Numbered from the stretch's first letter, positions 7,457 to 16,434 are shown. The stretch: DNA of 64,000 bases from Nocardioides sp. BGMRC 2183 (GCA_008123405.1 VSSA01000020.1:1-64000), one strand, 5' to 3'. The notes: generated by a model from the letters alone, not told the origin. A program made the numbers and translations.

Positions 7457-8623
7457 TTAGACCAGGTTGTCCTCGACCGGCAGCCCGAAGGCCGAGCGGC
7501 CGTAGAGGGCGAGAGCGCGCTCCACGTCGTTGGCCACGTGCACGCTGCCGGCGTGGGCGTCGCGCCAGGCCCGCTCGATCGGGTTGCCGCGCTTGAGCGA
7601 GTTGCCGCCGGCCGTCTTGAACAGCGTGTCGATCGCGTCGACAGAGCGCTCGGTGGCGCGGACCTGGTCGCGGCGGGCGCGGACCCGATACTCCCAGGGG
7701 ATCTCGGCCCCGGCCACGGCGCAGTCGTAGAGCGCGGTGATGTTCCGGTCCATCTGCAGGATCGCGGCATCCACTTCGGATGCCACCCGGGCCACCGCGA
7801 CCTGGGCGAACTGATCCTCCGCGAAGCGGCCGCCACCGAGGCTGAGCCGGACCCGGTCGCGCATCGCGGCGACATAGTCCTCGAGGCAGCCGGCCACGGC
7901 GCCGACCACCGGCGCGGTGATCGTGCTGGCGAAGATAGCGCCGAACGGCAGCTTGTAGAGCGGGCCGGAGTTGACCTGCTGTCCGGGCCCGCGAAGTCGG
8001 GTGTGCTCGTAGTTGCGCAGCACCCGGTGCGCCGGCACGAAGACCTCGCCGACCTCGATGTCGTTGCTGCCGGTGCCGCGCAGGCCGACGGTGTCCCACA
8101 CGTCGTGCACCGTGTAGTCGCTCGCCGGCACCAGGACGGTCAGGAAGTCGGTGGGCTTGCCGTCCGCGCCGACCAGGATCGCGCCGAGCAGCGCCCAGGC
8201 GGCGTGACCGCAGCCGGAGGAGAAGCTCCACCGACCGGTCAGCTCGTACCCACCCTCGACCGCTCGCAGCCGGCCGATCGGGGCGTAGGCCGAGGAGACC
8301 AGGGTGCCAGGGTCCTCGCCCCACACCTCGGCCTGGGCCTGGTCCGCGAAGAGCCCGACCTGCCAGGGATGCACGCCGAGCACCGAGGCGACCCAGCCGG
8401 TCGAGCCGCATGCCCCGGAGATCGCCCGGACCACCTCGTAGAAGTGCACCGGATGCGCCTCGAGTCCGCCGTACCGCTGCGGCTGGAGCATCCGGAAGAC
8501 GCCGGCGTCGGCGAGCTCGGAGATGGTCACGGACGGGACGTCGCGCTGCTCCTCGGCGAGGTCGGCGCGCTCACGGATCCCCGGCAGCAGGTCGCGGACG
8601 GCTTCCAGCACCTCGTTCTGCAC
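7457..8623 (-). CDS. hsaA: 3-HSA hydroxylase, oxygenase component (HsaA)
   Basis: A 388-residue flavin-dependent monooxygenase of the acyl-CoA dehydrogenase fold (group D). With a reduced-flavin donor (HsaB), HsaA 4-hydroxylates 3-hydroxy-9,10-seconandrostatriene-9,17-dione in ring A/B degradation. The N-terminus, the CGSTGWVASVLGVHPW stretch (about 72-87), WGEDP, VGLRGTGSNDI, RARRDQVRAT and the C-terminal GLPVEDNLV all parallel mycobacterial HsaA in order and length. The start is GTG 8623. It is divergent from kshA across 141 bases, which probably hold both promoters. A second HsaA-like gene lies at 12566-13780; this copy is the better match to authentic HsaA. Confidence 0.9.
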   Translation of the reverse strand: MQNEVLEAVRDLLPGIRERADLAEEQRDVPSVTISELADAGVFRMLQPQRYGGLEAHPVHFYEVVRAISGACGSTGWVASVLGVHPWQVGLFADQAQAEVWGEDPGTLVSSAYAPIGRLRAVEGGYELTGRWSFSSGCGHAAWALLGAILVGADGKPTDFLTVLVPASDYTVHDVWDTVGLRGTGSNDIEVGEVFVPAHRVLRNYEHTRLRGPGQQVNSGPLYKLPFGAIFASTITAPVVGAVAGCLEDYVAAMRDRVRLSLGGGRFAEDQFAQVAVARVASEVDAAILQMDRNITALYDCAVAGAEIPWEYRVRARRDQVRATERSVDAIDTLFKTAGGNSLKRGNPIERAWRDAHAGSVHVANDVERALALYGRSAFGLPVEDNLV

Positions 8624-8764
8624 GGGACCAGCATGCTCAGAAGGACCGCCCAGGCAGCGGGCCCCTTCCGATCAGTGGGATTTCGCCGGACACGCTCCTC
8701 GGCACCCGCAGAGACTCCCCGGACAGCCCGGAGTCGGGTCCGATCCAGGTGAGGGAGAAACCTG

Positions 8765-9949
8765 ATGAGCGTTCAGCACGACAGCGAGATCCGTCGGATC
8801 GAGGCCGACGCAGCGCCCACCCGCTTCGCCCGTGGTTGGCACTGCCTGGGTCTGGCCAAGGACTTCGCCGACGGCAAACCGCACCAGGTGATGGCGTTCG
8901 GCACCAAGCTGGTCGTCTGGGCCGACACCCACGGCAACCTCAACGTGCTCGACGGCTACTGCCGCCACATGGGCGGCGACCTCACCCAGGGCACCGTCAA
9001 GGGCGACCACATCGCCTGCCCCTTCCACGACTGGCGCTGGGGCGGCGACGGCCGCTGCAAGGAGATCCCCTACGCCCGCCGCGTCCCACTCCGCGCCCGC
9101 ACCGCGACCTGGCCGACCATGGTCCAGGACCAGATGCTCTTCGTCTGGAACGACCCGGAGCAGAAGTTGCCGCCCGAGGACGTCACCATCCCCCGGATCG
9201 AGGGCGTCGGCAGCGACAACTACACCGACTGGCACTGGTACACCACCGTCATCGAGGGCTCCCACTGCCGCGAGATCGTGGACAACGTCGTCGACATGGC
9301 CCACTTCTTCTACATCCACTACTCGTTCCCGACGTACTTCAAGAACATCTTCGAGGGCCAGACCGCCACCCAGTACATGAACGGCGAGGGCCGCGAGGAC
9401 GTCCGCTCCACCAAGCCCGGCGCCGGCCCGGTGGTGTTGGGACAGACCTCGGTCGCCTCCTACCACGGCCCGTCGTTCATGATCGACGACCTGACCTACC
9501 ACTACGACGACGGCGACGTGCACACCGTCCTGATCAACTGCCACTACCCGATCGACGAGAACTCGTTCGTGTTGCAGTACGGGATCATCGTGGAGAAGGC
9601 CGACCACCTCGAGGACCCCGACGCCACCGCCCGCAAGCTGGGCGACTTCACCAAGTTCGGCTTCGAGCAGGACGTCGCGATCTGGAAGAACAAGGCCAAG
9701 ATCGACAACCCGCTGCTCTGTGAGGAGGACGGGCCGGTCTACCAGCTGCGTCGTTGGTACGAGCAGTTCTACGTCGACGTCGCCGACGTGACCCCGGAGA
9801 TGACCGAGCGGTTCGAGTTCGAGATCGACACCACCAAGCCGAACGAGGCCTGGAAGCGTGAGGTCGAGCAGAACATGGCGGCGCGGGCGGCGTACAAGAA
9901 GAAGAGGGCGCAGACGCAATCCGCCGACAGCCAGGCATCCGGGGTCTGA
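8765..9949 (+). CDS. kshA: 3-ketosteroid 9alpha-monooxygenase oxygenase (KshA)
   Basis: A 394-residue Rieske non-heme iron oxygenase. The [2Fe-2S] ligands are Cys66, His68, Cys85 and His88 (CRHMGG and CPFHDWRW). The mononuclear iron site lies in NVVDMAHFFYIHYSFP (Asp178, His180, His185). The segments GWHCLGLAKDF, FPTYFKNIFEGQ and YQLRRWYEQFYVDVADV match KshA closely. It 9alpha-hydroxylates 3-keto-1,4-diene steroids, which triggers ring B opening. It needs the reductase KshB, which is not in the window. It begins a three-gene transcript with a small Cys protein and an SDR. The ATG has a GAGGGAG site. Confidence 0.95.
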   Translation: MSVQHDSEIRRIEADAAPTRFARGWHCLGLAKDFADGKPHQVMAFGTKLVVWADTHGNLNVLDGYCRHMGGDLTQGTVKGDHIACPFHDWRWGGDGRCKEIPYARRVPLRARTATWPTMVQDQMLFVWNDPEQKLPPEDVTIPRIEGVGSDNYTDWHWYTTVIEGSHCREIVDNVVDMAHFFYIHYSFPTYFKNIFEGQTATQYMNGEGREDVRSTKPGAGPVVLGQTSVASYHGPSFMIDDLTYHYDDGDVHTVLINCHYPIDENSFVLQYGIIVEKADHLEDPDATARKLGDFTKFGFEQDVAIWKNKAKIDNPLLCEEDGPVYQLRRWYEQFYVDVADVTPEMTERFEFEIDTTKPNEAWKREVEQNMAARAAYKKKRAQTQSADSQASGV

Positions 9950-9950
9950 G

Positions 9951-10259
9951 ATGGCCGTGCGCCCCGACGTCCGGCTCGACGACGGGCCGATGACGCCCGT
10001 CTCTTGCGGCACCTGCGGTGCACGCGTCGAGGCCCGCAAGTCCAGCTGGGACCAGACCAGCATCCAGTGGCACGCCGAGGCGCTCGACGCCTGCGTCGAG
10101 CGCAGGGCCGCGAACCCCCGATCGGGGCCGAACGGTGGCGCGTTCCTCGGCTGCGCGGCGCTGAACGCCTCACTGCGCGAAGCCGCGGTGACCGGTGCGC
10201 TGCCGGTGCAGGACACCGACGAGCTGAAGACCAACCCCGACAAGGAGCTGCACCACTGA
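9951..10259 (+). CDS. Small conserved protein downstream of kshA
   Basis: A 102-residue protein starting at ATG 9951, one base after the kshA stop. A CGTC motif near residue 19 is followed by KSSWDQTSIQWHAEAL and two further Cys (C48 region, C69 region). There is no signal peptide or membrane span. The pattern resembles small Cys proteins that accompany KshA-type oxygenases in other actinobacteria and that are sometimes annotated as ferredoxin. However, four correctly spaced Fe-S ligands cannot be identified here. The spacing implies co-translation with kshA and the following SDR (TGATG overlap). A role as an oxygenase accessory is inferred from position. Confidence 0.7.
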   Translation: MAVRPDVRLDDGPMTPVSCGTCGARVEARKSSWDQTSIQWHAEALDACVERRAANPRSGPNGGAFLGCAALNASLREAAVTGALPVQDTDELKTNPDKELHH

Positions 10260-11065
10260 TGACCGACCTCTCCATCGATACCGACCGCTACGGACCGTGG
10301 GCCCTGATCGCCGGCGGCTCCGAGGGCGTGGGCGCCTCCTTCGCCCACCAGCTCGCCGAGGCCGGCTTCAACCTCGTCCTCGTCGCCCGCAAGCCCGGCC
10401 CGCTGGAGGAGACGGCGGCGGCGGTCCGCGTCCACGGGGTCGAGGTCCGCACGCTCTCCCTGGACCTCACCGAGGCGGCGTCGGTGGAGAAGCTGACCGG
10501 CGCGTGCGCAGACATCGAGGTGGGTCTGCTGATCTACAACGCCGGCGCCAACTCCTACGGCAAGCGCTTCCTCGACGGCGAGCTCGACGGATTCCAGGGC
10601 GTGATCGACCTCAACGTCACCACCCCGCTGGCGCTGACCCACCACTTCGGGCGTCTGATGCGCGAGCGCGGGCGGGGCGGCATCGTCCTGGTCGGATCGC
10701 TGGCCGGCTATCTCGGCACCCCGCGCGAGGCGATCTACGGCGGCGCCAAGGCGTTCGGTCGGATCTTCGCCGAGGGCTTCTGGCTGGAAGCCAAGGAAGC
10801 CGGGATCGACGTGCTCGAGCTGGTCCTCGGTGTGACCCGCACCCCGGCGATGGCGCGCGCCGGCCTCAACATGGACCTGCCCGGCCTGGTCGTCGGCGAG
10901 CCGGACGACATCGCCCGCGAGGGCCTGGCCGCGCTCGGCGACGGCCCCGTGCACGTGATCTCCGGCAACGAGAAGGTGGTCGCGATGCGCGCCACCACCG
11001 ACCGCGCCAAGCTCGTCCTCGGCACCCACGAGATGATGAAGAAGCTGGTCCCCGAGGACCACTGA
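10259..11065 (+). CDS. SDR family oxidoreductase
   Basis: A 268-residue short-chain dehydrogenase starting at ATG 10259, which overlaps the preceding stop by one base. The cofactor motif is GGSEGVGASF (about residues 17-26). An Arg at the end of strand 2 (VARKPG) suggests NADP(H). YNAGAN replaces the usual NNAG; the catalytic Ser is in VGSLAGYLG, and the active-site motif is YGGAK with Tyr and Lys. The C-terminus lacks the common VDGG ending and instead has a helical tail (HEMMKKLVPEDH). It belongs to the kshA transcript, so a steroid or secosteroid carbonyl is the likely substrate, by inference. Confidence 0.85.
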   Translation: MTDLSIDTDRYGPWALIAGGSEGVGASFAHQLAEAGFNLVLVARKPGPLEETAAAVRVHGVEVRTLSLDLTEAASVEKLTGACADIEVGLLIYNAGANSYGKRFLDGELDGFQGVIDLNVTTPLALTHHFGRLMRERGRGGIVLVGSLAGYLGTPREAIYGGAKAFGRIFAEGFWLEAKEAGIDVLELVLGVTRTPAMARAGLNMDLPGLVVGEPDDIAREGLAALGDGPVHVISGNEKVVAMRATTDRAKLVLGTHEMMKKLVPEDH

Positions 11066-11105
11066 GCTCGGAGGGGCCGGTAGCTGCGGTCGGAGGCAGC
11101 CGACC

Positions 11106-12554
11106 TCAGCTACCGGCGAGCGCCCGCCCGGCACGCCGGCCGAAGAAGGTCCCGTCGCCCAGCGACGTACCGCTGATGTAGCCGGCACCGTGGATGCCGG
11201 AGGCAGCGCGCCCGGCGGCGTAGAGGCCGGGGATCGGCTCACCCGCGACCGAGAGCACCTCGCCGTCGACACTCGTGTGCAGACCGCCGAGGGTGAAGCC
11301 GGAGAACCCGGTGCCGACCGGCTGGGCACTGCCCCCGAAGCCGTAGCGCGGGTCGACCGCGGCGAACGGCGCTTCCAGCGGTCGCAGCCATCGCGGGTTC
11401 TTGTGGAAGAGCAGGTCCTGGCCGCCCTCCGCATGCCGGTTGTACGTCGCCACCGTCTCCGCCAGTGAGCCCGCGGGCAGGCCCAGATCACCCTCGAGCT
11501 CGGCCAGCGTCTCCGCGCCGTGGGTCGGGCGCACGCCCCACCGGTCGCGCGCGGGGACCTCGTCGAGCCCCTGCTCGTCCACGATCACCCAGCAGGGGCC
11601 GGGCTGGTGCAGCGCCGCGTGGCTGAAGAGCCCGGGGTAGACGTCCTCGTTGATGAACCGGCGACCCAGCCCGTTGACCAGCATGCCGCGACAGACCATC
11701 GCCGGCAGCGCCGTGTAGGCGGCCTCGACGAAGCCCATCCGCCGGGTGGCGGCACCCAGCGCGGCAGCCATCCGGATCCCGGAGCCGTCGTCGAGACCGT
11801 CGGACACCTTGCCGTGCCCGAGCAGGTCGGGGGCGTGGTCGGCGAGCATCTCCTCGTTGTCCACGAAGCCGCCGGTGGTCAGCACCACGCCGCGGCGGGC
11901 GCGGTAGGCGACGTCGGCGCCGTAGCGGCGCGCGGTCACGCCGACGACCCGTCCGTCCTCGACGATCAGGGCGGTGGCCCGGGTGTCGGTGACGGTCCGC
12001 GCGCCCGCCGTGTCTGCCGCTGTGGTGAGCGCGTCCATCAACGTGTGGCCGGCCCAGCCCTCGGTGGCCGGCCGGTGTCCGCGTGGCACCGGGCGGGCGA
12101 GCGTGTCGTAGGGCCACGCGTTCTCGCCGAGCCACATCAGGCCGTCGGTGGTGGGCGGCATCCAGCTGGGTGCGTCGTAGAGGGATTCGGTGAACCGAAC
12201 GCCGCAGCCGACGAACCACTCGAAGTGCTCGACGCTGCCGTCGCAGTAGAGCCGCAGCTTCGCCTCGTCGGCGTGCGGGCCGAGCGCGGCCTGCAGGAAG
12301 GCGAACATGTTGTCGGCGTCGTCGGTGAAACCGCAGGCGGTCTGCACCGGGGTGCCACCACCCAGGTAGAGCTCACCGCCGGACTGGGCCGAGGAGCCTC
12401 CGGGACCGCTCGCCCGCTCGAGCACGAGCACCTCGGAGCCGGCGATCGCTGCCTCGTAGGCGGCGGCTGCGCCGGCACAGCCGTAGCCGACGACGAGCAC
12501 GTCGACCTCAGCCTCGTAGCGGGTCACCTGCGCGGCCGGGACCGGAGTCACCAT
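11106..12554 (-). CDS. FAD-dependent 3-ketosteroid dehydrogenase-like flavoprotein
   Basis: A 482-residue FAD-binding protein of the fumarate reductase/KstD superfamily. The dinucleotide motif VVGYGCAGAAAAYEAA (about 21-36) and LERASGPGGSSAQSGG bind FAD. A C-terminal FAD-contact segment, GLYAAGRAASGIHGAGYISG, includes the Gly-rich GTSLGDGTFFGRRAG. The last block is shared with 3-ketosteroid dehydrogenases acting at delta4(5alpha) or delta1. The likely role is introduction of a double bond into a 3-ketosteroid. Whether it is delta1, delta4 or another specificity cannot be decided by eye. It is followed upstream on the same strand, with 11 bases between, by the HsaA-like gene. Confidence 0.8.
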   Translation of the reverse strand: MVTPVPAAQVTRYEAEVDVLVVGYGCAGAAAAYEAAIAGSEVLVLERASGPGGSSAQSGGELYLGGGTPVQTACGFTDDADNMFAFLQAALGPHADEAKLRLYCDGSVEHFEWFVGCGVRFTESLYDAPSWMPPTTDGLMWLGENAWPYDTLARPVPRGHRPATEGWAGHTLMDALTTAADTAGARTVTDTRATALIVEDGRVVGVTARRYGADVAYRARRGVVLTTGGFVDNEEMLADHAPDLLGHGKVSDGLDDGSGIRMAAALGAATRRMGFVEAAYTALPAMVCRGMLVNGLGRRFINEDVYPGLFSHAALHQPGPCWVIVDEQGLDEVPARDRWGVRPTHGAETLAELEGDLGLPAGSLAETVATYNRHAEGGQDLLFHKNPRWLRPLEAPFAAVDPRYGFGGSAQPVGTGFSGFTLGGLHTSVDGEVLSVAGEPIPGLYAAGRAASGIHGAGYISGTSLGDGTFFGRRAGRALAGS

Positions 12555-12565
12555 CGTGGGACAGC

Positions 12566-13780
12566 TCAGATCATCGCGAGCATCGGACCCGGCGGCGGGG
12601 TCACGTCCAGCTCGGTGAGCGCGGAGGCGTGGAAGACCGACCCGGGCACGTGGATCGCGTGCGCCAGGCCCATGTGGCCGTCACGCCAGAACCGCTGGAT
12701 CGGGTTGTCCATCCGCAGACCGTTGCCGCCCGAGCGGGCGACGATCTCGTCCATCGCGCGCACCGCCCGCCACGCCGCCGCGACCTGGGTACGACGCGAG
12801 GCGGCCCGGTCCGCCAACGAGACCGGGGTCCCGGCGGCAGCCAGGTCGTAGAAGCGCGACACGTTGTCCAGCATCGCGGTCTTCGAGGCCTTGATCTCCT
12901 CGGCCGCCGCGCTGATCGCGAAGAGCACGTAAGGGTCGTCCTTGATCTTGGTGCCGGTGACCTGGACCCGGGTGCGCTGGTAGGCCAGGTGCGCGGCGAG
13001 CGCTCCCTCGGCGATGCCGATCACGGCAGAGGTGATGCCCAGCGGGAAGATCGTGGTGAACGGGACGCCGTAGGTGGGGTTGGTGCGCTCGGAGGCCGCC
13101 AGCGCGGAGCCGTCCATCATCGAGGAGAACGGCACCGCGCGGTAGTCGGGGATGAAGGCGTCCTTGACCACGATGTCCTTGCTGCCGGTGCCGCGGAGGC
13201 CGACCACGTCCCAGGAGTCCTCGACGATCTCGTAGTCGGCGCGCGGCAGGATCACGTGGTAGTTCTGCGGCGGCATCGCCATCCGGCCCTCGGCGTCGCC
13301 GAGCATCGCGCCCAGGAAGATCCAGTCGCAGTGGTCGGTGCCGGAGGAGAACTGCCAACGGCCGTTGAACAGGTAGCCGCCGTCGACCGGGGTCAGGATG
13401 CCCATCGGGGCATAGGGCGAGGCGATCCAGGTGTCGTCGTCCTCGGACCAGATCTCGGCCTGCACCTTGGGGTCGCACAGCGCCATCTCCCACGGGTGGA
13501 CGCCGACGATGCCGGCCACCCAGCCGGTGGAGCCGTCCAGGGAGGCGATCCGCATCACTGTCTCGGCGAAGTCACGCGGGTGCGCCTCGGCCCCGCCGTA
13601 CTCGGCCGGCTGCAGCATCTTCATCACACCGGTCTCGCGCAGGAGCCCCGCGGCCCGATCGGTGAGCCTGCCGAGGCTCTCGTTCTCGGCACCGAGGGCG
13701 GCGATCTCCTCGGCGTGCTGCTCCACGGCGTCGAGGACGGTGCTGTTCAGGGCGGTGCTGGACATGGCAGCGCTGGTCAT
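12566..13780 (-). CDS. HsaA-like flavin-dependent monooxygenase (paralogue)
   Basis: A 404-residue acyl-CoA-dehydrogenase-fold monooxygenase related to HsaA. It has DGSTGWVAGIVGVHPW, WDVVGLRGTGSKDI and NPIQRFWRDGHMGLAHAIH, where the His-containing C-terminal block parallels HsaA. It is clearly diverged from the hsaA at 7457-8623 and has a different C-terminus (VTPPPGPMLAMI). It probably hydroxylates a related phenolic intermediate, for instance from a differently substituted steroid. A KstR-like site lies 34-47 bases upstream of its ATG. It begins a two-gene run with the ketosteroid dehydrogenase-like gene. Specificity is not visible in the sequence. Confidence 0.8.
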   Translation of the reverse strand: MTSAAMSSTALNSTVLDAVEQHAEEIAALGAENESLGRLTDRAAGLLRETGVMKMLQPAEYGGAEAHPRDFAETVMRIASLDGSTGWVAGIVGVHPWEMALCDPKVQAEIWSEDDDTWIASPYAPMGILTPVDGGYLFNGRWQFSSGTDHCDWIFLGAMLGDAEGRMAMPPQNYHVILPRADYEIVEDSWDVVGLRGTGSKDIVVKDAFIPDYRAVPFSSMMDGSALAASERTNPTYGVPFTTIFPLGITSAVIGIAEGALAAHLAYQRTRVQVTGTKIKDDPYVLFAISAAAEEIKASKTAMLDNVSRFYDLAAAGTPVSLADRAASRRTQVAAAWRAVRAMDEIVARSGGNGLRMDNPIQRFWRDGHMGLAHAIHVPGSVFHASALTELDVTPPPGPMLAMI

Positions 13781-13813
13781 GGCACCACGGTGTCACCGCT
13801 CCCGCGCGGCAGG

Positions 13814-13827
13814 TAGAACGTGTTCCC
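13814..13827. promoter_or_regulatory. KstR-like operator
   Basis: TAGAACGTGTTCCC matches the KstR consensus TnnAACnnGTTnnA at all conserved positions but the last. It contains the perfect dyad GAAC-GT-GTTC. It sits 34-47 bases upstream of the HsaA-like start, a typical repressor position. The TetR protein at 5984-6589 is a candidate binder. Confidence 0.5.
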
Positions 13828-13863
13828 GTTGACCGGGACGCGGCAGGCTCGCCCGGCGTGGCC

Positions 13864-14757
13864 TCACCCCTCGCGCAGCAGGAACGCGAGCACCGCGCTC
13901 TCCCAGGCGTCCTTCTGCTCGATCATCGCCCAGTGGCCACAGTTGGGGAACACGTGCAGCTCGACGTCGGGGATGGTCCGCATCGGCACCAGCGCCATAT
14001 CCATCGGCGAGACCCGGTCGTCGCGGCCCCAGGTGATCAGGGTGCGGGCCTTCACCTTGTGCAGCATCGCCCAGTACGGCGGAGCGTCCGAGGTCGCCGC
14101 GGCCTGCTTCATCGCGGCCCAGGCTGCCTTGCCGTACATCTTGCGGGCGCTGGCCAGGGTGGACGGCTCGGTCGCCTGGTCCCAGCGGGCCTGGATCAGC
14201 TCCTCGGTGACCATCGACTGGTCGAAGACCATCGACTCCAGCCACTGCACCAGCCGCTCCCGGGTCGGCTCCTCGGTGAACTCCTGGAGCAGCTTGATCC
14301 CCTCGCCCGGCGCCGGGCTGAAGATGTTGGCGCCCATGCCGCCGACGGTCACCATGCGTCGTACCCGATCAGGTTGGGCGATCGCGAAGCGGGTGGCGAC
14401 CACGCCGCCCATCGAGTTGCCGATGATGTCGACGCCGCCGTCGCCCTCGCCGGCGAGCCCGAGGGCGTCGAGGAAGTCGCCGACCGCGGGCATCGCCGCC
14501 ATCATCGGGTGCAGGTCGGTGGGGTCGCTGACGCCGAAGCCGGGGAACTCCAGGATCAGGCAGCGGAAGTGCGGTGCGAAGCGTGCGAGGTTGTCGCCGA
14601 AGTTGCGCCAGCCGGTCACGCCCGGTCCCGAGCCGTGCAGCATCAGCAGCGGTGGGCCGTCCCCGGCCTCGTGGTAGCGCAGCACGCCTCGCGGAGTCTC
14701 GATCTCGCGCAGCGTGCCGTCGTGGCTCAGGTCGGTCTCGTTCACTGGGGCGCTCAC
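13864..14757 (-). CDS. hsaD: HsaD-type alpha/beta hydrolase (meta-cleavage product hydrolase)
   Basis: A 297-residue C-C bond hydrolase. The nucleophile Ser115 is in GNSMGG, the acid is Asp247 in WGRDDRVSP, and His275 is in NCGHWAMIE. The oxyanion-hole segment HGSGPGVTGWRNF (41-53) is characteristic of meta-cleavage product hydrolases. The residue numbers fall within a few positions of those of mycobacterial HsaD, which splits the HsaC product 4,9-DSHA. HsaC itself is not in the window. The start is ATG 14757, divergent from hsaB, so the intergenic 98 bases should hold both promoters. Confidence 0.88.
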   Translation of the reverse strand: MSAPVNETDLSHDGTLREIETPRGVLRYHEAGDGPPLLMLHGSGPGVTGWRNFGDNLARFAPHFRCLILEFPGFGVSDPTDLHPMMAAMPAVGDFLDALGLAGEGDGGVDIIGNSMGGVVATRFAIAQPDRVRRMVTVGGMGANIFSPAPGEGIKLLQEFTEEPTRERLVQWLESMVFDQSMVTEELIQARWDQATEPSTLASARKMYGKAAWAAMKQAAATSDAPPYWAMLHKVKARTLITWGRDDRVSPMDMALVPMRTIPDVELHVFPNCGHWAMIEQKDAWESAVLAFLLREG

Positions 14758-14855
14758 GCAGCGACCCTAGGAGCAGCCCGAACGTGCCGACAGAGTCGTC
14801 CCGGCCATTGGGAGCACTGGTGAATCAGGTGTACACGTGGGGGATGGTTCGGCAC

Positions 14856-15416
14856 ATGAGCGCACTCGCTGCGGAACCCTCCGCCGCTCCCACGACCGAC
14901 CCGACGCCCACCCGGATGCGGGCGGCGATGGGATCGTTCGCAACCGGCGTGACGGTGGTGACCGGGCTCGACGAGGCAGAGCCGGTGGGCTTCGCCTGCC
15001 AGTCGTTCGCCTCGGTGTCGCTGACTCCACCGCTGGTGCTCTTCTGCGCCGATCATCGGGGTCGCACCTGGCCTCGGATCCGGACCTCGGGTCGGTTCGC
15101 GGTCAACGTGCTGGGCGAGGACCAACAGGACCTCTGCAACCGCTTCGGCTCGAGCCGCGGCCGCCGCTTCGAGGAGCTGGACTGGGAGTCTTCGCCGTGG
15201 CGTACGCCGTCGCTCCCGGACGTCCTGATGCGGGTGCACGCCGAGGTGGTCGACGTCCACGTCGAGGGCGACCACGACGTGGTGATCGGCCGGGTTCTCG
15301 GTCTGGAGACGCCCCGCGAGGGCCGGCCGCTGCTCTTCTATCGCGGCGAGTTCGGCGTGGAGCGGCCGGTCGCGCCGGCGCCGTACCCGTGGGGTTTCGG
15401 CGACCGCTGGGGCTGA
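14856..15416 (+). CDS. hsaB: Flavin reductase, HsaB-like
   Basis: A 186-residue flavin reductase of the FMN-binding split-barrel type (RutF/HpaC family). MRAAMGSFATGVTVVTG (about 21-37), GFACQSFASVSLTPPLVLF and GRFAVNVLGEDQQDLCNRF are the flavin and NAD contacts. It would supply reduced flavin to HsaA and perhaps to the HsaA-like paralogue. ATG 14856 was preferred over ATG 14844 because the length then equals that of mycobacterial HsaB and GGGGG lies 12 bases upstream. It is divergent from hsaD and convergent with the IclR gene. Confidence 0.85.
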   Translation: MSALAAEPSAAPTTDPTPTRMRAAMGSFATGVTVVTGLDEAEPVGFACQSFASVSLTPPLVLFCADHRGRTWPRIRTSGRFAVNVLGEDQQDLCNRFGSSRGRRFEELDWESSPWRTPSLPDVLMRVHAEVVDVHVEGDHDVVIGRVLGLETPREGRPLLFYRGEFGVERPVAPAPYPWGFGDRWG

Positions 15417-15450
15417 GAGGTTCCGCCAAGCGGCCGCGGCCCTGCCGGGG

Positions 15451-16434
15451 TCAGAACCAGTCGCCGGACTCCCCGGCTGCGACCATCCGGTCCAGCGCCT
15501 GGGTCGACCAGCGCTCGTCGGCCAGCTCGGCAGCGGAGGTACGTCGTCCCCGGCGCGGCGACGCCGGCGAGGTGACCGTGATCCCGCGTGGCGCGCGGAC
15601 CCGACGCTGCGGCTGGGTGCCGGGGATCGGGAGGTCCGGGAAGAGGGCCCCGGTGACCTGGCGGGCGGCGTCGAGCACCAGGGGCGCGACGCGTTCGAGC
15701 TGGGTCCCGGCGTCGCCGACCAGCGAGATCGCTCCGACAGCGCCCTCGGGTCCCCGGATCGCGGCAGCGACGCAGGCGATCTCGGGGAAGCACTCGCCGC
15801 GTTCGAAGGCGATCCCGTGCCGGGCACGGATCCGAGTGAGCTCCTGGTGCAGGGTGGCGACGTCGCCGATGCTGCGGCTGGTGTTGCGCCCGATCGCGGG
15901 GGCGATCTGGTCGTCGACGTCCTCGGCCGACATCCAGGCGAGCATCGACTTGCCGAGGGCGGTGCAGTGGGCCGGGGCCCGGCCGCCGACCCGACTCGGC
16001 ACGATGCTTGCGAACCGGCCACCCATCTTGTCGAGGTAGTGCACCTCGGCACCGTCGAGGACGGCGAGGTGGGCGACCAGGCCGGTGCGGATGAGCAGCT
16101 CGTGCAGCGGGCCGGCGGCGGCCTCACGCAGCTCCAGATGGCTGCCGCCGGTGCCGCCCAGTCCGAGCGAGCGGGCGCCGAGGGAGTAGCCGAACGGCGA
16201 GTGCGCGAGCCACTCCAGCTTGACCAGCTGGTCCAGGATGCGATGCGCCGTGGAGCGGGGCAGGTGGGTTGCCCGCGCCACCTGCTCCAGGGTGAGGCGG
16301 GTGCTGGGACTGGTGAACGCCTCCAGGATGAGGGTCATCCGCTCCACCATCGACGGCGGCAGAGTCCGCTCGCCCTTCGCGTCGGTGGCTGCTGTCGTGC
16401 TCACCTGGTCGGCGTCGACCGCAAGAAGCGACAT
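15451..16434 (-). CDS. IclR family transcriptional regulator
   Basis: A 327-residue IclR regulator. The winged helix-turn-helix spans about residues 27-85, with LTLEQVARATHLPRSTAHRILDQL, followed by the GAF-like effector domain (GLVAHLAVLDGAEVHYLDK; AHCTALGKSMLAWM; ERGECFPEIACVAAAIRG). It has an unusually long basic C-terminal extension of about 60 residues (QPQRRVRAPRG to the end) beyond the usual IclR end. ATG 16434 has a GAGGGAG site. It is divergent from the LLM oxidoreductase, and an AT-rich dyad between them is a likely operator. The effector is probably a steroid or aromatic intermediate, by context. Confidence 0.9.
   Translation of the reverse strand: MSLLAVDADQVSTTAATDAKGERTLPPSMVERMTLILEAFTSPSTRLTLEQVARATHLPRSTAHRILDQLVKLEWLAHSPFGYSLGARSLGLGGTGGSHLELREAAAGPLHELLIRTGLVAHLAVLDGAEVHYLDKMGGRFASIVPSRVGGRAPAHCTALGKSMLAWMSAEDVDDQIAPAIGRNTSRSIGDVATLHQELTRIRARHGIAFERGECFPEIACVAAAIRGPEGAVGAISLVGDAGTQLERVAPLVLDAARQVTGALFPDLPIPGTQPQRRVRAPRGITVTSPASPRRGRRTSAAELADERWSTQALDRMVAAGESGDWF

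Noticed and set aside
8672-11491. Very long open frame on the minus strand antisense to kshA and the following SDR
   Set aside because: It lies opposite a run of well-supported plus-strand genes with intact motifs. Its translation is low-complexity and matches no family. High GC content opens such frames by chance.
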